Below, piece by piece: positions 1 through 11,586 of a stretch of 64,000 nt of DNA; the first letter of the stretch is position 1, and each line of letters starts with the position of its first letter. Location of the stretch: the NCBI GenBank assembly GCA_026120035.1, contig JALRME010000001.1, forward strand, positions 2,493,909 through 2,557,908, written 5' to 3'. The position numbers and the translations under genes are program-made. Source of the stretch: Coleophoma eucalyptorum (taxonomy: Eukaryota > Ascomycota > Leotiomycetes > Helotiales > Dermateaceae). The notes beneath the pieces are model-generated. The model worked only from the letters and a program-made list of their open reading frames with translations, was not told the origin of the DNA and ran no database searches.

Positions 1-1
1 A

Positions 2-949
2 AAATCATCAAGAACAGAGAAAGACGGGCACCGCAGACGGCGATCGCCGTCGCATGGTACAGATTCCGACGAGGAGCGCAGACGAAGAAGACGCAGACGA
101 GAACGCGAAGTCGACGATTCGAGGCAAATACGGGAGGACCGAACCGGTGATCGAAGTTCTGGCACCAGTGAATTGAGGGGGAGATACTATGATAAAGATG
201 AAAAGCGACGAAGATCACGCAGTCCAAGATATGAGCCTTCCCGCAGACGTCACGACGACCGTGAGTCAAAATATAGAAGTAGAGACAAATCCCCAGGTCA
301 TCGCAGCAGGGGGCTCGCAGATGCAAGATTGTCAAGAGATGGCTCAGAAGCGCAGTTGACGCGCAAAAGCAACGGACCTCTCCCGTCTCAGGAAATGTCT
401 TTCAAGTCAACTATTGATCCCTCCATGGCACTCGTACCAGGCGGAGACAAGGAAATCGAAAAACAGAAACCAAATTTTGGTAACACTGGTCTACTAGCGG
501 CAGCGTCAAATCAAGTCCAGCAAGCAGATGGCACGTCGATTATCCTTAAGTACCACGAACCAGCGGAAGCTCGGAAACCACCCACGAAAGACCAATGGAA
601 GTTGTTCGTCTTCAAAGGAGCCGATATCGTTGAGACAATTGAGCTTCATACGAGAAGCTGCTGGCTTGTTGGCAGAGAATTGGCTGTGGTTGACATGCCA
701 GCGGAACATCCTAGTATCAGCAAGCAGCACGCGGTCATACAATTTCGGTATATTGAGAAGAAGAACGAGTACGGAGACAAGCTAGGTAGAGTCAGGCCTT
801 ACCTGATCGATCTTGACTCAGCAAACGGCACGACCTTGAACAAAGAAGCAGTCCCTGGAAGCCGATACTTAGAGTTAAGGGACAAAGACATGATTCAGTT
901 TGGGCACAGTACTAGGGAGTACGTCTTGATGTTACCGCCGAAGGACTGA
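2..949 (+). CDS. SNIP1: SNIP1/Pml1-type FHA-domain protein, 5' partial
   Basis: The frame is open from the first complete codon at the left edge to TGA at 947-949, so the start codon lies outside the window. About 315 residues are visible. The first ~110 are very rich in Arg, Ser, Asp and Glu, as in splicing-associated proteins. The C-terminal ~170 form an FHA domain: the GRELAVVD strand, the SISKQHAVIQFR segment (conserved Ser and His of the phosphothreonine site) and DSANGTTLN (conserved Asn-Gly). The sequence before the FHA (KPNFGNTGLL, then KYHEPAEARKP) and the last strand STREYVLM match the animal SNIP1 / yeast Pml1 arrangement. Members of this family belong to the RES complex, which helps retain and splice pre-mRNA in the nucleus. 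No intron is needed in the visible part. The family call is firm; the missing N terminus is the only gap. Confidence 0.9.
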   Translation, partial: KSSRTEKDGHRRRRSPSHGTDSDEERRRRRRRREREVDDSRQIREDRTGDRSSGTSELRGRYYDKDEKRRRSRSPRYEPSRRRHDDRESKYRSRDKSPGHRSRGLADARLSRDGSEAQLTRKSNGPLPSQEMSFKSTIDPSMALVPGGDKEIEKQKPNFGNTGLLAAASNQVQQADGTSIILKYHEPAEARKPPTKDQWKLFVFKGADIVETIELHTRSCWLVGRELAVVDMPAEHPSISKQHAVIQFRYIEKKNEYGDKLGRVRPYLIDLDSANGTTLNKEAVPGSRYLELRDKDMIQFGHSTREYVLMLPPKD

Positions 950-2142
950 TCAGCTACACCGAGATTATTTGAACTCACCGGCCTATTTCCGAGATGTCAC
1001 GAGCAAGACTGGCTACACGATCTTGAAAATCTTACCAGATATCGATATTTTGATAAGGCTTAGGAGTGATACAGGATTCGGTTGCGCAAGTCATTTGCGC
1101 CATTTTCCCAACTACCGAAGCTACAGTAGTACAAGGCTCCATGGCCTGCAAGATACTGCATGCTCAAGATGAGGTTTCAGCTGACTCGGAGTGACTCACG
1201 TGTTGTCTGGCCGCTGCTTGTAGCCGCCTAGTTATGAAGCAGGGATTTAGGAGATTACAAGACTGAAATGCCCGAATGGGGGCCCTCAGATACGGGAGTC
1301 GGTAGAGGTAGCAACCCTAAGTTGCGTCAGCTTCATATTGGATTCTTGCGCCATACCCAGTAATTTCGGGCTGTGCCAGAAACATCTCATATTTCACAGC
1401 CAATCGAAGTAGTCGCATGCATTTCTGCCAGTAGCCCCGAAGGCGTTATGTCTCATTACAAACGCTCTCACTAAACGCCCTTCAATCCTTAGACAAGATA
1501 TCTGTACACGAGAAAATCAGCTCGCCAATGCATTACCAGAGTTCCTCAGCAAGCTCTCGTCTGATTATCCCAATCTACTGGATGGCCCCGCCATCTGATC
1601 TCCTTTTTGCTACGGGATCATCCTTAACTCTTGCACACAAGCACAGCAAGAAGCTTAAAATCAAGCACCCGACCACCCCTGCGTGACGCCACATCCGCAG
1701 AACCCTGCAACCCCAACTTTAGGCATTCCGCCTCCGCAGCTGAGACAAAAATCAACGTTAAGCCTCGCAGCTGACTTCGACGACTGCCTTGCGCCCTCCA
1801 ACTTAGCTTGACGTCGCCCAGATCGTTCAGGCTACCTTCTCACCGTACGCTCTTTCTTCGAGACAAGGAAATGATTGTGACTGTACCTCTGCGAGTACCG
1901 TGTGACTGACAAATTCCCCTTGAGAGGCGTTCTCGTGCCCTGATCGTGTTGCGATACATCTGTACACCGACTCGTTCTCCATTCCTCAACATTACCTTGC
2001 GGGGCCATACCCGTGTCCTGTGTCAACCTTTCTTCGGTCAGATTATGACATCTTGGAGAAAGCTGTGATTCATATAAGACGCCTTGTGCACGCCCAAGGA
2101 TTGCGGTAAAGCGCAGAGGGATTTACGCAGGAAGAGCACAAT
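950..2142. other. Intergenic, no gene seen
   Basis: This 1.2 kb separates the FHA gene from the NLR-like gene. It holds only short, unrelated ORFs in all frames and should contain the 3' UTR of the first and the promoter of the second. Pyrimidine-rich patches occur near 1610-1800. No repeat or RNA gene was recognised. Confidence 0.6.
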
Positions 2143-5100
2143 ATGGTATGTTGTACAATTATGCGAATCTTGTCACTGATGTTGTCGTGTCTGGGATGCT
2201 GCGGCCTTTTATTTTGCAGCAACCATCGCTCCGTCGTACTGACTTTAGCATAATAGGGTACTGCGATCCCCCTTGACGAGATTAAGCGCTTCGAAATCAC
2301 CGAGGTTTATTCACACCCGGATGCCAAAGTCGATATTGTCCTTGTCCACGGTCTGAATGGTGATCCAAGAAAGACATGGACATCTAAGAAGGGAATCTTT
2401 TGGCCTACACAACTTCTACCAGTATCTTTAAAGTCGGCAAGGGCGAGAATATTAGTCTATGGATACAATGCGGACGTTTATGCATTTGGTGGAAAGAGTG
2501 CAAGCTCTGACATGATATTCCAGCATGCACAGAGCTTGGTCAACAATCTTGCCTTGGAAAGAAAGAGCGAAGAGACGACAGAAAACCCGATCATCTGGAT
2601 TGCACACAGTTTAGGCGGTATCCTAGTAAAACGAGTAAGTGAGCCACTATTCAAGGCGAATGAGGTACATCTCTTAAGACTTCACCAAGTGGTACAGTCG
2701 ACTGTAGAGACTCTCATTTAACAATATTATTTACTTTTTACAAATCTCGTTGCAAATCCTTACATTTGGCAGGCTTTAGAGCTCTCGAACGATCTTACGA
2801 ACAGAAACGCTGATGACAATCGTAACGTTTTTGTCTCGACTTATGGGATTATTTTCCTAGGCACACCGCATAATGGAGCAGACCCTGCCAAATGGGGCAT
2901 CATACTGCAGAGCATGGTCAATGCATTGGTACCAAAGAAATTCGTCGAGACTGAATCACAGATGGTGAAGACACTTCAATCCAACAACGAGACCCTTCAA
3001 GATATCAATTTACGCTTTCTTGAAATCTACCAGAAGTTCAAAGTCTGCATGGTCCACGAAGCTGCTAAGACGGACCTGAAAGGCACTAAGATGCTTATTG
3101 TCGATCAAAACTCAGCTGGGCCTTTGCTCCCAGATGTTCAGTACTTCGGCATCGAAGCCACTCATTCTGAGATGTGCAAATTCGAGAGCAAGAATTCACC
3201 AGGGTATCTGAACATTTCAACAACGATTAAAAGCTGGGTGGAGGAGAGTCCTAGGGTCATCAAAGCTAGACAGGATATCGAGAGGAGATTACGGCAACAA
3301 GACGCGGAAGCTAAGGCAAGAGAAATGCTAGGAATTTTTGAGGGTGTTCAGTCTGTGACTCCGTCACCTCATGGATCTCACGAGCATACACATGGAGTCA
3401 ACACACCTGGTACGTCAGATCAGAATCAAGGCGGGTTGAGAACGCAGGAAAATCGGCAACCTGGACGACTTGCTGCACCTCGTTCTAGAGGCACTGGTCC
3501 TGGGTATGAAGTCGAGGAGATGGAATCTGAAATGGCAGGCAATTGAAACGAGGGCGCGTCTCTTTTTATGAACTGGAAGAGCGGCATGATGGAATGACAG
3601 AAGGCAACTTCGAATCACTGGGGACTCTTTCACTTAGAGAATTACTGGGCTGTGTATTACATGTTGCTGGACTTTCAAAGTAGCATCTACCAGCTTTACA
3701 ACACCCAGTGTAAGGTTCTCTTCGTCAAGCTATTCACAGTAATTCGAAATGTCTCGCTCAATCTCATTGCCAACCTTTCCAGGCTGAGTTTTCGCTGTTT
3801 AGGAGGATTGTAGCTAGTTATCGTTTTCTATTTCATGGATAGACTTGGCTGATATGTTTTCTTTCTGTTAGATTTATCGAGATCGGGAATCAGTTACCAT
3901 TCTGTAGCCAGCATAGAACCTGACTTCCAAAGCATGGCTGAAAACGAACCGTACTTTATCAAGCCCGCATCATTTCGTCCTAATTCCCACTTTGTGGGCC
4001 GAGAGACCGAGCTTGCAGAATTGCACAAACTCTTGTTTGATAAGAAACGAAGAAATGATGGTACATCAGCAGTGCTCGTGCAAAGTATGCCAGGAGGTGG
4101 TAAAACACATTTAGCCCGGCAGTACGTTTATGAACATAAAGCCGATTTTCCTGGTGGGATATTTTGGATTCGAGCCAAAGCCTTGCCAGAGCTCGCTGCT
4201 GGATATTGGGACATTGCTAGAAAAGCAGCATTGCGAGGCTCCACCGAAGACCTTAGTAAAGACGATCCGGAACAATTCATCAAGCTTGTTAGAAAGTGGT
4301 TGAACCAACGACAAGACTGGCTCTTGGTCCTCGACGGTGTTCACTTTGACAATCCCGAAGTTCTTCAGAAATACATACCTGACAGTCCAAATACGAGTCT
4401 AATCTACACATCGACCCAGAAGGCTATAAGTAACGACTATCAATTTATGAACCCAAAGGTTATTAAGCTACCTCTTCTTTCTGCCCGCGAAGCCCAGACC
4501 CTGTTACTGCTTGAACTAGATAAGAAAAATCCGACCAAAGACGAACTACTACATTCAATGGAGCTCGTACAAGCTATGGGATTCCTGCCCGTTGTCATAC
4601 ATTCTGTCGCTCAGCGTCTCAAGGCCACTGACGAGCCTCTGGCAAAATTTGCCAGACATTATGCAGCAGAGCCAAAATTACGGGGCCTTGGAGCCTATAT
4701 TGCAGTACTTGAACAGCTGCAGATGCTTGGTGCAACTGAGGCACTGAACCTGCTGAGAATCCTGTGCTTTTTTAGTCAACACATTCCGGTAGAGATGATA
4801 GTTCTCGGTAAATTGTCAATCATGCACGCACCGTTTTAAATTGTTACTGATTTGAATAGGACTAAAAGCGCTTGACGTTCCAGTGAAGGCCTCAGAGCCT
4901 ATTAGCGGCCGATCTCTAAATAATACTTTCAAGATACTGAACTCATTTGCACTTATCGACCGAAGCGAACCGGAGCCTTCGCTACATTCGTCTCAGAGCT
5001 CAAAGGGCAGCCGTGACATGATAGCAGATCATGTTGATGTTATTCGACTCCACAGCGTTGTCCAAAGCTTTTTTATCGACACCTTACTTGCTGATGGCTG

Positions 5101-7294
5101 TTTAGCTCTCTGGTTAGACCGAGCTGTACGCCTATTTTGTTGTTCATACGATGCAGCCAATGACCGAATCGCACGCAAAACCAGCTACGGCTTGGTTGAA
5201 GATTTTCGGTTGTACGAAATTCATGGGAATAGGCTTCGTGAGCACGCAAGAAGGCATTTGAAGAAGTATGAGTTACTTAGAGAAGCACTCTCGATGCTAG
5301 ATAGTAGACTAGAAATAGTCAAGGGTGAGATAGAGAGACGTACGCCAGAGTCGTCCCACGTCATTGCTGATGGAAGGCCTGATGCTTTTCAAACATCCAT
5401 CTTCGATCGAGCAAGCAGCTCCTCGGATGCTGACCCAGAAACACCTGGGATAGTTGATAGATATCACGCAGGAATTTCGCCATGGGGTATGGAACTGGAT
5501 AAAATGCAGGTCGACTCACCTGCCAGTATCAAGAGTGTGCTCTATGATACTGGTTATTATCAACCTTCACAATATACTCCGCAACGATTCCCACCACTTC
5601 GAGTTCGAGATGATGGCTACGATACTGATATGGATGAATCCACAACTATGACAGCAAAACCTTCTCAAAGAACAATGAAACAGAAGGAAAGTCCAACCAG
5701 CAGTGAAGGTGCTTGGGACGTTGTCAACAATAGGCGCCCAAGATTGAAGCCCGCCAAACTCGATTTGCATAGGACGATGAAAGCCATGGAGAACCAACGA
5801 TATTCAGATACTGCAGGTGCATTTAGAATCGTCAGTGCCTCGGCTGTTGACCCAAGGGTCACTCATGAGATAGCTCAAGGGTTCCTTCAACGAAACAATT
5901 CTCGAGCAAGAACTCATTCGAGAGGACGAATGTCTGGCCAGTCGCAGGCTGAAGTAGCACTTACCCATATTACAAAGTCAAGTCCACCACCAATCAGAGG
6001 AGGCGGTATGATCCAAGATCGAAGATCTCGCTCACGAAGACCGTCACAAGAACGACGACTTGTAGCGGGAACAGTATCCTACGCCGCCGCTGTTTCCGGC
6101 CCGACAAGAGATAATGTTCCTGGCTTCAGAGAGCTACGACCCGTTAGTGATACCTTTTACAACTCGAGCGATGCAGCCAATTCCGAACTGCCACCTTTGA
6201 CAAACTCTGCTATGGCTTCACTGAAGCGCATGTCGTATGACGCAAGTAGATTACCTCCAACTTCGGCCAACCCATCTTCACCTCAACAACATAATACACC
6301 GATGCCCCCATATCCACGCTCGCCTTCACAATCCTTCGCAAATGAACAACAGTACCCTTTCTCCGAGTCAGCCAACCATGATATTGTGGGGAAGTCTACA
6401 TATAGCCAAGAAAATCTCAGGTTGGGTCCAGATCCATTTCCAATCAAGGAGAACATTTATCCACGGATGACTGGTCCTCTGCCATATGAGACACTCTCTT
6501 CGTCTACTCACGAGCTCAATGCTCTCCACGGCTATCCCCAGTGGAAGCCTCGATCTTACGAGGCAGGTGCGGCAAGTTTTCCTGCCCCTACTTACACCTC
6601 TCCTGGAGACCGAGCGGGTTTTTCTCTGTCTTCAACAAATCTCGTAATGCCTACCTTAGACCCATATTCAAGCACTCGATATAGTGGATATACTTCTCAG
6701 CCAATGTCGCGTAACACTTCCGGCCAATCCACCACCTCTTTCCCAGCTCAACGTAGGCCCTCGCTGGCCGCAACGGAGCCCCTACCTCAACTCCCTCGCT
6801 TCTCCCCACACCCCACTGCGAATACATATCAGAATCATGATGGCATGCGGCCTCGAGAATATGGGCTTCGTAAGTTCTCCTCCAAAAATCAGAGCCTGGT
6901 CCGAAAAAGCCCTCGCTTGGACTTTGCGCGTGCCGCATTGATATCCCGTCTGGAGGAATTGCCTGAAGACTTGTATCCACTGCCAGTGCGCACTCAACGA
7001 CTGTTCAACCCTCAAGCACCATCTTTCTCGCCTCGAGCTTCTTATGGGCCGTATGATTCACCTCCACAACCGCTGGCACCATACCCTACGCCCGAAATGA
7101 ATCAGTCAGAAGGTGGTGAAGACATGTCACGGAGTGGATCTGGGGGGTTGAGAATTGGTAACAGAGTCATTGAGTTTGGAGACTTTCCTGATGCGATTGA
7201 TTTGGCCTTGGCGCGAGAGCGTGTGCGTGAAACCTGGGCCGCAAGAGAAAATGAGAGTTCTCAGGGAGTTCTGGGTTTAGGCATTAGAAAGTGA
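2143..7294 (+). CDS. NLR-like protein: alpha/beta-hydrolase (LipA-type) plus NB-ARC
   Basis: A five-exon model (introns 2146-2256, 2635-2772, 3410-3871, 4808-4859) keeps phase throughout and gives 1,462 residues. Exon 1 is only the ATG. Residues ~20-290 are a serine-esterase fold: VDIVLVHGLNG, nucleophile elbow AHSLGG (Ser near 119) and a likely catalytic His in EATHSEMCKF (near 257). Residues ~370-640 are an NB-ARC ATPase with P-loop MPGGGKTH, Walker B WLLVLDG and a GLPL-like GFLPVV. The last ~700 residues are Pro/Ser/Tyr-rich and look disordered. I see no ankyrin, TPR or WD repeats. Fungal proteins with this pairing are regarded as NLR-type receptors of non-self recognition, where the hydrolase would be the effector; that role is inferred here. 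The usual Arg after the RNBS-B strand appears to be Gln (IYTSTQ). The least certain junction is the 462-nt third intron, though the GTACGT donor, pyrimidine-rich acceptor and phase agree. Confidence 0.82.
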
Positions 7295-7680
7295 TATTTT
7301 TCATTTACATTTTGGTCACTTTGTTTTTGGCGTTTCTACACTATATATCAATACCCAGGATTCGGCGTTAATAGTTGTCTGTTGCATAAAGGTTTTGGGC
7401 TGGGAGTCATCTGGCAGGAGCATTCCCAGAAAGAGAATCACAGCATCAATAATATAGTACAGAATTTTATATTCCCTACACACTGGCTCTATCAAATCGT
7501 TTCGTGCAAAAGAGACAGCTTAACTTTAGTATCTGGAACGAAATATAGGCTTGATTTGCGGATGTATCCAAGCTCTCTTCTGTGCCCACTAAGTCATTAA
7601 GAAAATGTAGGAAATGGAGAATATTGAAAATCGACCAGTTCCAGTTGTGCTTCCATGTCTATTGCAGGGTATCTTATATA
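7295..7680. other. Convergent 3' intergenic spacer
   Basis: These 386 bases lie between the stops of the NLR-like gene (+) and the membrane-protein gene (-). The stretch is AT-rich and only short ORFs occur. It most likely holds the two 3' UTRs and poly(A) sites. Confidence 0.6.
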
Positions 7681-8754
7681 TTACATCTGGTCCATACCAG
7701 GCATGCCTTCCATGCCGCCAATTTTCGCCCAGAATTGGTCAAAGTCAACGCCTTGTTGCTCAAACATCGCTTTTGCCTTAACCATTGTTGCTGCTTGCTC
7801 CGCTGGCCCAAAGCCACCTGGCTTACTGGATTCATATTGTACAAGCTCAATCCATTTAAAAAATAGGTTCTCCTTGCCCATCATTGTTAGCTCGTCTTTG
7901 AACGCAATTATCTTCCTCCGGCCTTCCTCTTCCTTGGCAGTGCCTCGCGCGGATGCTGTCTCAATTGAGACCCATCCAAAGTCCTGAGTATGCAGCAGGA
8001 CCGTCCCTTTGAGTTCATCCATTGATATGACTTTCTTGTCCACCAACTGAGTTACTTCGACCATCATTTTCCAGTCAAGATCCCACCACTTGTTCAGAAG
8101 TAGGTAGCCCGTCTTCTCACTCAGCCATATAGGGTCCATAGCTGCTCGTAGATTCTCGAAAAGCTCCTTTGTTCCCTCATGCTCATCATTCAAAGGCTCC
8201 CTCACAATTACATCCCATTTCCTGCTTCTGCGGACGACAATCTCGGTGTCTCTAAATCCTAATCCATATCTCCACACAATCGGATTGTCGAATTGGCCAT
8301 TCCTTCTCCCAACGAAAAAGTCTCTTGGCCATGGCCATATGAAAACGTAGATTAATAGATCAATCATAAAGATTCCAGCGCGTCGCAATATTATATACAC
8401 AGTGTCCGAAGTTGGAATATTGTCGGTGTCGATAGTCGTCTCGTTGTATTTTCCCATCATTGAATAACAAATATTAAGGTAGAAAGGCCCAATTGTCTTG
8501 ATACGCCATAATATGCCGAGTATAATCACAACATTCATGACAACTGGGACAGAGAATATTTTGGATTTAAAGTCCGCAGGTTTCGTGTCGACGTGCGTAA
8601 TGTAGATATGGCGTTTGGATAACTTCTCGATGAATGGCTCCAATTGTGGATTAGGGCGATTGAACGGTGCAGGTGGTGCGGGAGAAGAGCTTGTAGCACT
8701 GCCCATGGGGGCAGTCTTCGGAACCTTCTGCTTGGTCGACTTTTTAGGAGGCAT
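7681..8754 (-). CDS. Conserved fungal membrane protein, function unknown
   Basis: A single exon of 357 residues starts at MPPKKSTKQK. The frame extends slightly upstream, but this ATG is the natural start. The N terminus is basic and Pro/Ser-rich. Two hydrophobic segments follow: one around SVPVVMNVVIILGILW (near 80-100) and one around GIFMIDLLIYVFIWPWP (near 140-160). The rest is a hydrophilic domain rich in Trp and charged residues. The C terminus is Gly/Met-rich (GGMEGMPGMDQM). I do not recognise a catalytic motif or named family. The layout suggests an endomembrane protein with a cytosolic or lumenal globular domain. It is divergent from the GGA adaptor gene, 257 bp away. That both might act in endomembrane traffic is only a guess from position. 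Confidence 0.75.
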   Translation of the reverse strand: MPPKKSTKQKVPKTAPMGSATSSSPAPPAPFNRPNPQLEPFIEKLSKRHIYITHVDTKPADFKSKIFSVPVVMNVVIILGILWRIKTIGPFYLNICYSMMGKYNETTIDTDNIPTSDTVYIILRRAGIFMIDLLIYVFIWPWPRDFFVGRRNGQFDNPIVWRYGLGFRDTEIVVRRSRKWDVIVREPLNDEHEGTKELFENLRAAMDPIWLSEKTGYLLLNKWWDLDWKMMVEVTQLVDKKVISMDELKGTVLLHTQDFGWVSIETASARGTAKEEEGRRKIIAFKDELTMMGKENLFFKWIELVQYESSKPGGFGPAEQAATMVKAKAMFEQQGVDFDQFWAKIGGMEGMPGMDQM

Positions 8755-9011
8755 GATTGTTAAGAGTATGCTCTCCTGTCCCAAAAAAGCCGAATGGATA
8801 TCGACAGTCTGGAGATCCTACATACTACAAATCGGAGCGGATAAACCCAATTCCACTGCGTAATGCTCAATCCACGGTTGCCTCGTCACGATGCGAAGAC
8901 CACCCCACTATCTGCGCCGTGGCACTTTGAGAGTTCGATTTGGTGCTTGAAGCACACTTCTAACAGGCCCAGCCTCTTTCAAAGTGGTATTCCTGTCTTC
9001 TTTTCCTCCAT
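8755..9011. promoter_or_regulatory. Bidirectional promoter region
   Basis: The 257 bp between the start codons of the membrane-protein gene (-) and the GGA gene (+) must hold both core promoters and 5' UTRs. No clear TATA box is seen. The side next to the GGA start is pyrimidine-rich (around 8990-9009), as in many fungal 5' leaders. Confidence 0.5.
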
Positions 9012-11138
9012 ATGGAGGCAGCTTCTGCGAGAATGGCGGCCCGAGACCGCTTCGGTGCGATGGGAGATCCAGGTCCATCACAGCTTCAGCGCTATATCCA
9101 GCAAGCTTGCAGCCCAGAGAACTTTGAACCAAACCTAGCTCTGAATCTCGAAATTTCCGATCTTGTCAATTCTAAGAAAGGAAATGCGCCGCGAGAGGCT
9201 GCTGTAGCAATCGTCAATTATATCAACCATCGCAATCCAAATGTCGCCTTACTAGCTCTCAACCTCCTCGATATATGTGTCAAGAATTGCGGATACCCAT
9301 TTCATCTTCAGATCAGCACCAAGGAATTTTTGAACGAGCTCGTCAGGAGATTTCCAGAACGACCGCCAATAAGACCAACACGTGTACAACATAAGATCTT
9401 GGAGGCAATAGAGGAGTGGAGGGGCACAATATGTCAGACCTCGAGGTACAAGGAGGACCTGGGGTTTATCAGAGATATGCACAGGCTGCTGAGCTACAAA
9501 GGATATGTCTTCCCTGAGGTTAGAGTGGAGGACGCAGCTGTGTTGAATCCTAGTGATGTAAGCTGTGAAAACTAACATAGTGGTGGCTTATGCTAACACG
9601 TCGGCAGAATCTGAAATCAGCAGAGGAGATGGAGGAGGAAGAGAGAGCTGCGCAGTCAGCAAAGCTTCAAGAACTGATTCGACGAGGAGGACCTGAGGAT
9701 CTGCAGGAGGCGAACCGTTTAATGAAGATTATGGCAGGTTATGATACCCGATCGAAGACTGATTATCGCGCGAAGGCTGCGGAAGAGGTTGGCAAAGTTC
9801 AGCAAAAAGCACGATTACTTGAGGAGCGTCTAGCAGACTTCAAAGCTGGTGATACCATGACTGAGGGGGACGTCTATGAGGAATTGGCTTCCGCTCTGCA
9901 AAGTGCACACCCTAAGATTCAAAGGATGTGCGAAGAAGAATCGGATGACCACGAGGCTGTTGCAAAACTTCTCGAAATCAATGACAGCATACATCGTACG
10001 GTCGAGCGCTACAAGCTCATGAAGAAGGGCGATGTGGAAGCAGCAGCCAAGATTGCCAAAGGAACATTGGGAACAAGCACTGGTGTCAATGCAGCAAATG
10101 AGCTTTCTCTGATCGATTTTGGTGGAGAGGCAGAGACGAATGGTGGACCCTCAGTGCCAGAACCTGCAGTGTCACAAGCTGGAGGTTTAGAAGATGATCT
10201 ACTTGGCCTTTCAATGGGAGATAGCACCTTTGGGCAAGGTGGTGGTATTTCTCTAGGCTTTGGCAGTAACACTAGTATGCTAATTTTGTCTCAAGAGGAT
10301 CATAATGTAAATGCTGACTACTACAGATATGCCGGGGCCAGCTTTGTTGTCATCGACAACGAACTTCAGCACTGCAACAGGTCCTGCCACAACCTCACCA
10401 CCAGGATCTGCTAAACCCGACTACTCGGCATTTTCTGCCTTCGGCTCTTCTCAACCAGTCTCCAAACCCACCACACCCCAACCCTTGTTATTCCAGCAAC
10501 AACAAGCTGCAGCAATACCAAAATCATCGACTCCATCTATTGACCCTTTCGCTGCTCTGGCTTCTCCAGTCAGAAACTCCACTCCACAACAACCTTCATC
10601 CATGTTCGATTTTGCTAGCCATGCCCCACCCCCACCCCAAGCAGCGGCTGCTCCCACTCCGGCTCCACCAGCAGCAGATGACGATGACTGGGCTTTCTCA
10701 TCTGCTTTGCCAGAAGGTTTGCCAGCATCTAATACGATCACGGTCAGTGATACACACGTAAACATTGCACTTCACGCAACACGGGAACCGCAAACGCCTG
10801 ATATTATTACCATGACGGTAAAGTTTACAAACAAGACACAGCAACCTGTGTCAGATTTGACATTCCAAGTCGCAGTAACCAAGGTAATTTCCGATAGCTT
10901 TCAGAAATATACAATGTGTTAATTCGTCTTTCAGGCCTATTCTTTGAAGCTTCAACCACAAAGTGGACGAAGGCTACAGCCATTGGAGACTACACCGGGA
11001 ATTACCCAGCTGATTTACTTGAATGGCGTTGAAAATGGAAAGGGGGAGTCTGTGAAAATGCGATGGAAATGCAGTTATAAGGTCGGCGTAGAGGTAGTCA
11101 ACGAGCAAGGAGAAATACCAGCTTTGGGAATTAGCTGA
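9012..11138 (+). CDS. GGA: GGA-type clathrin adaptor (VHS-GAT-GAE)
   Basis: Four exons (9012-9557, 9608-10274, 10327-10883, 10935-11138) join in phase to 657 residues. Residues ~15-165 are a VHS domain (QLQRYIQQACSP, ALLALNLLDICVKNCG, FLNELVRRF). Residues ~190-330 are a helical GAT domain with MKIMAGYD and long charged helices. A Pro/Ala/Gln-rich hinge carries clathrin/adaptor-like patches (DDDDWAF, SIDPFAALA). Residues ~540-657 are a GAE ear domain (ITMTVKFTNKTQQPV, LQPQSGRRLQPLE) ending in GIS. Proteins of this architecture are monomeric Arf-dependent adaptors that sort cargo from the trans-Golgi network to endosomes or the vacuole. The length suits fungal Gga1/Gga2. In-frame Met codons at 9033 and 9060 could also be the start; 9012 is the longest choice. 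Confidence 0.92.
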
Positions 11139-11586
11139 GTATGTGAAGCTTTATAGAAATCCAGATTCAGCAGTCTTGAGCATTGACTGCTCGTTACTTT
11201 CTGACTTTCCTACTGACTTGTAATTCGAATATCGATAAGTACATTATATCCTGATTCTGACGAGGCCGGAACAGTTCAACACTCTAGCCCAGAACGAAGA
11301 TGGATTTGACGTGGTATCGGGAAAGACTGAGGATCATTAGACTTGGCTTGGACTCGGACGCAATAGAGCGGACAAGCGAGAGCAGTTCTTGGGTAGCACT
11401 TATATTTGTTGTGACTAGTTAGGGACGCTGACACGGTTGGCTTAAATATCATCACATTTCACGAGAAGGGAACAGACAATTTTTCTTGGATTCACTCGTT
11501 CATGATAGCTATGGCTCGAAACTACGCCAGGAAACTACCCTAGAAGCGCGCCCTTAAATTCCCTTTCAAGCTTCAACTCTCGTGCG
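11139..11586. other. Convergent 3' spacer
   Basis: The GGA gene (+) and the small hypothetical gene (-) end towards each other across 448 bp. No ORF or repeat worth naming was found; the stretch presumably carries both 3' UTRs. Confidence 0.55.

Noticed and set aside
6651..6980. Antisense ORF inside the NLR-like gene
   Set aside because: It is the shadow of the long Pro/Ser-rich coding exon on the opposite strand.
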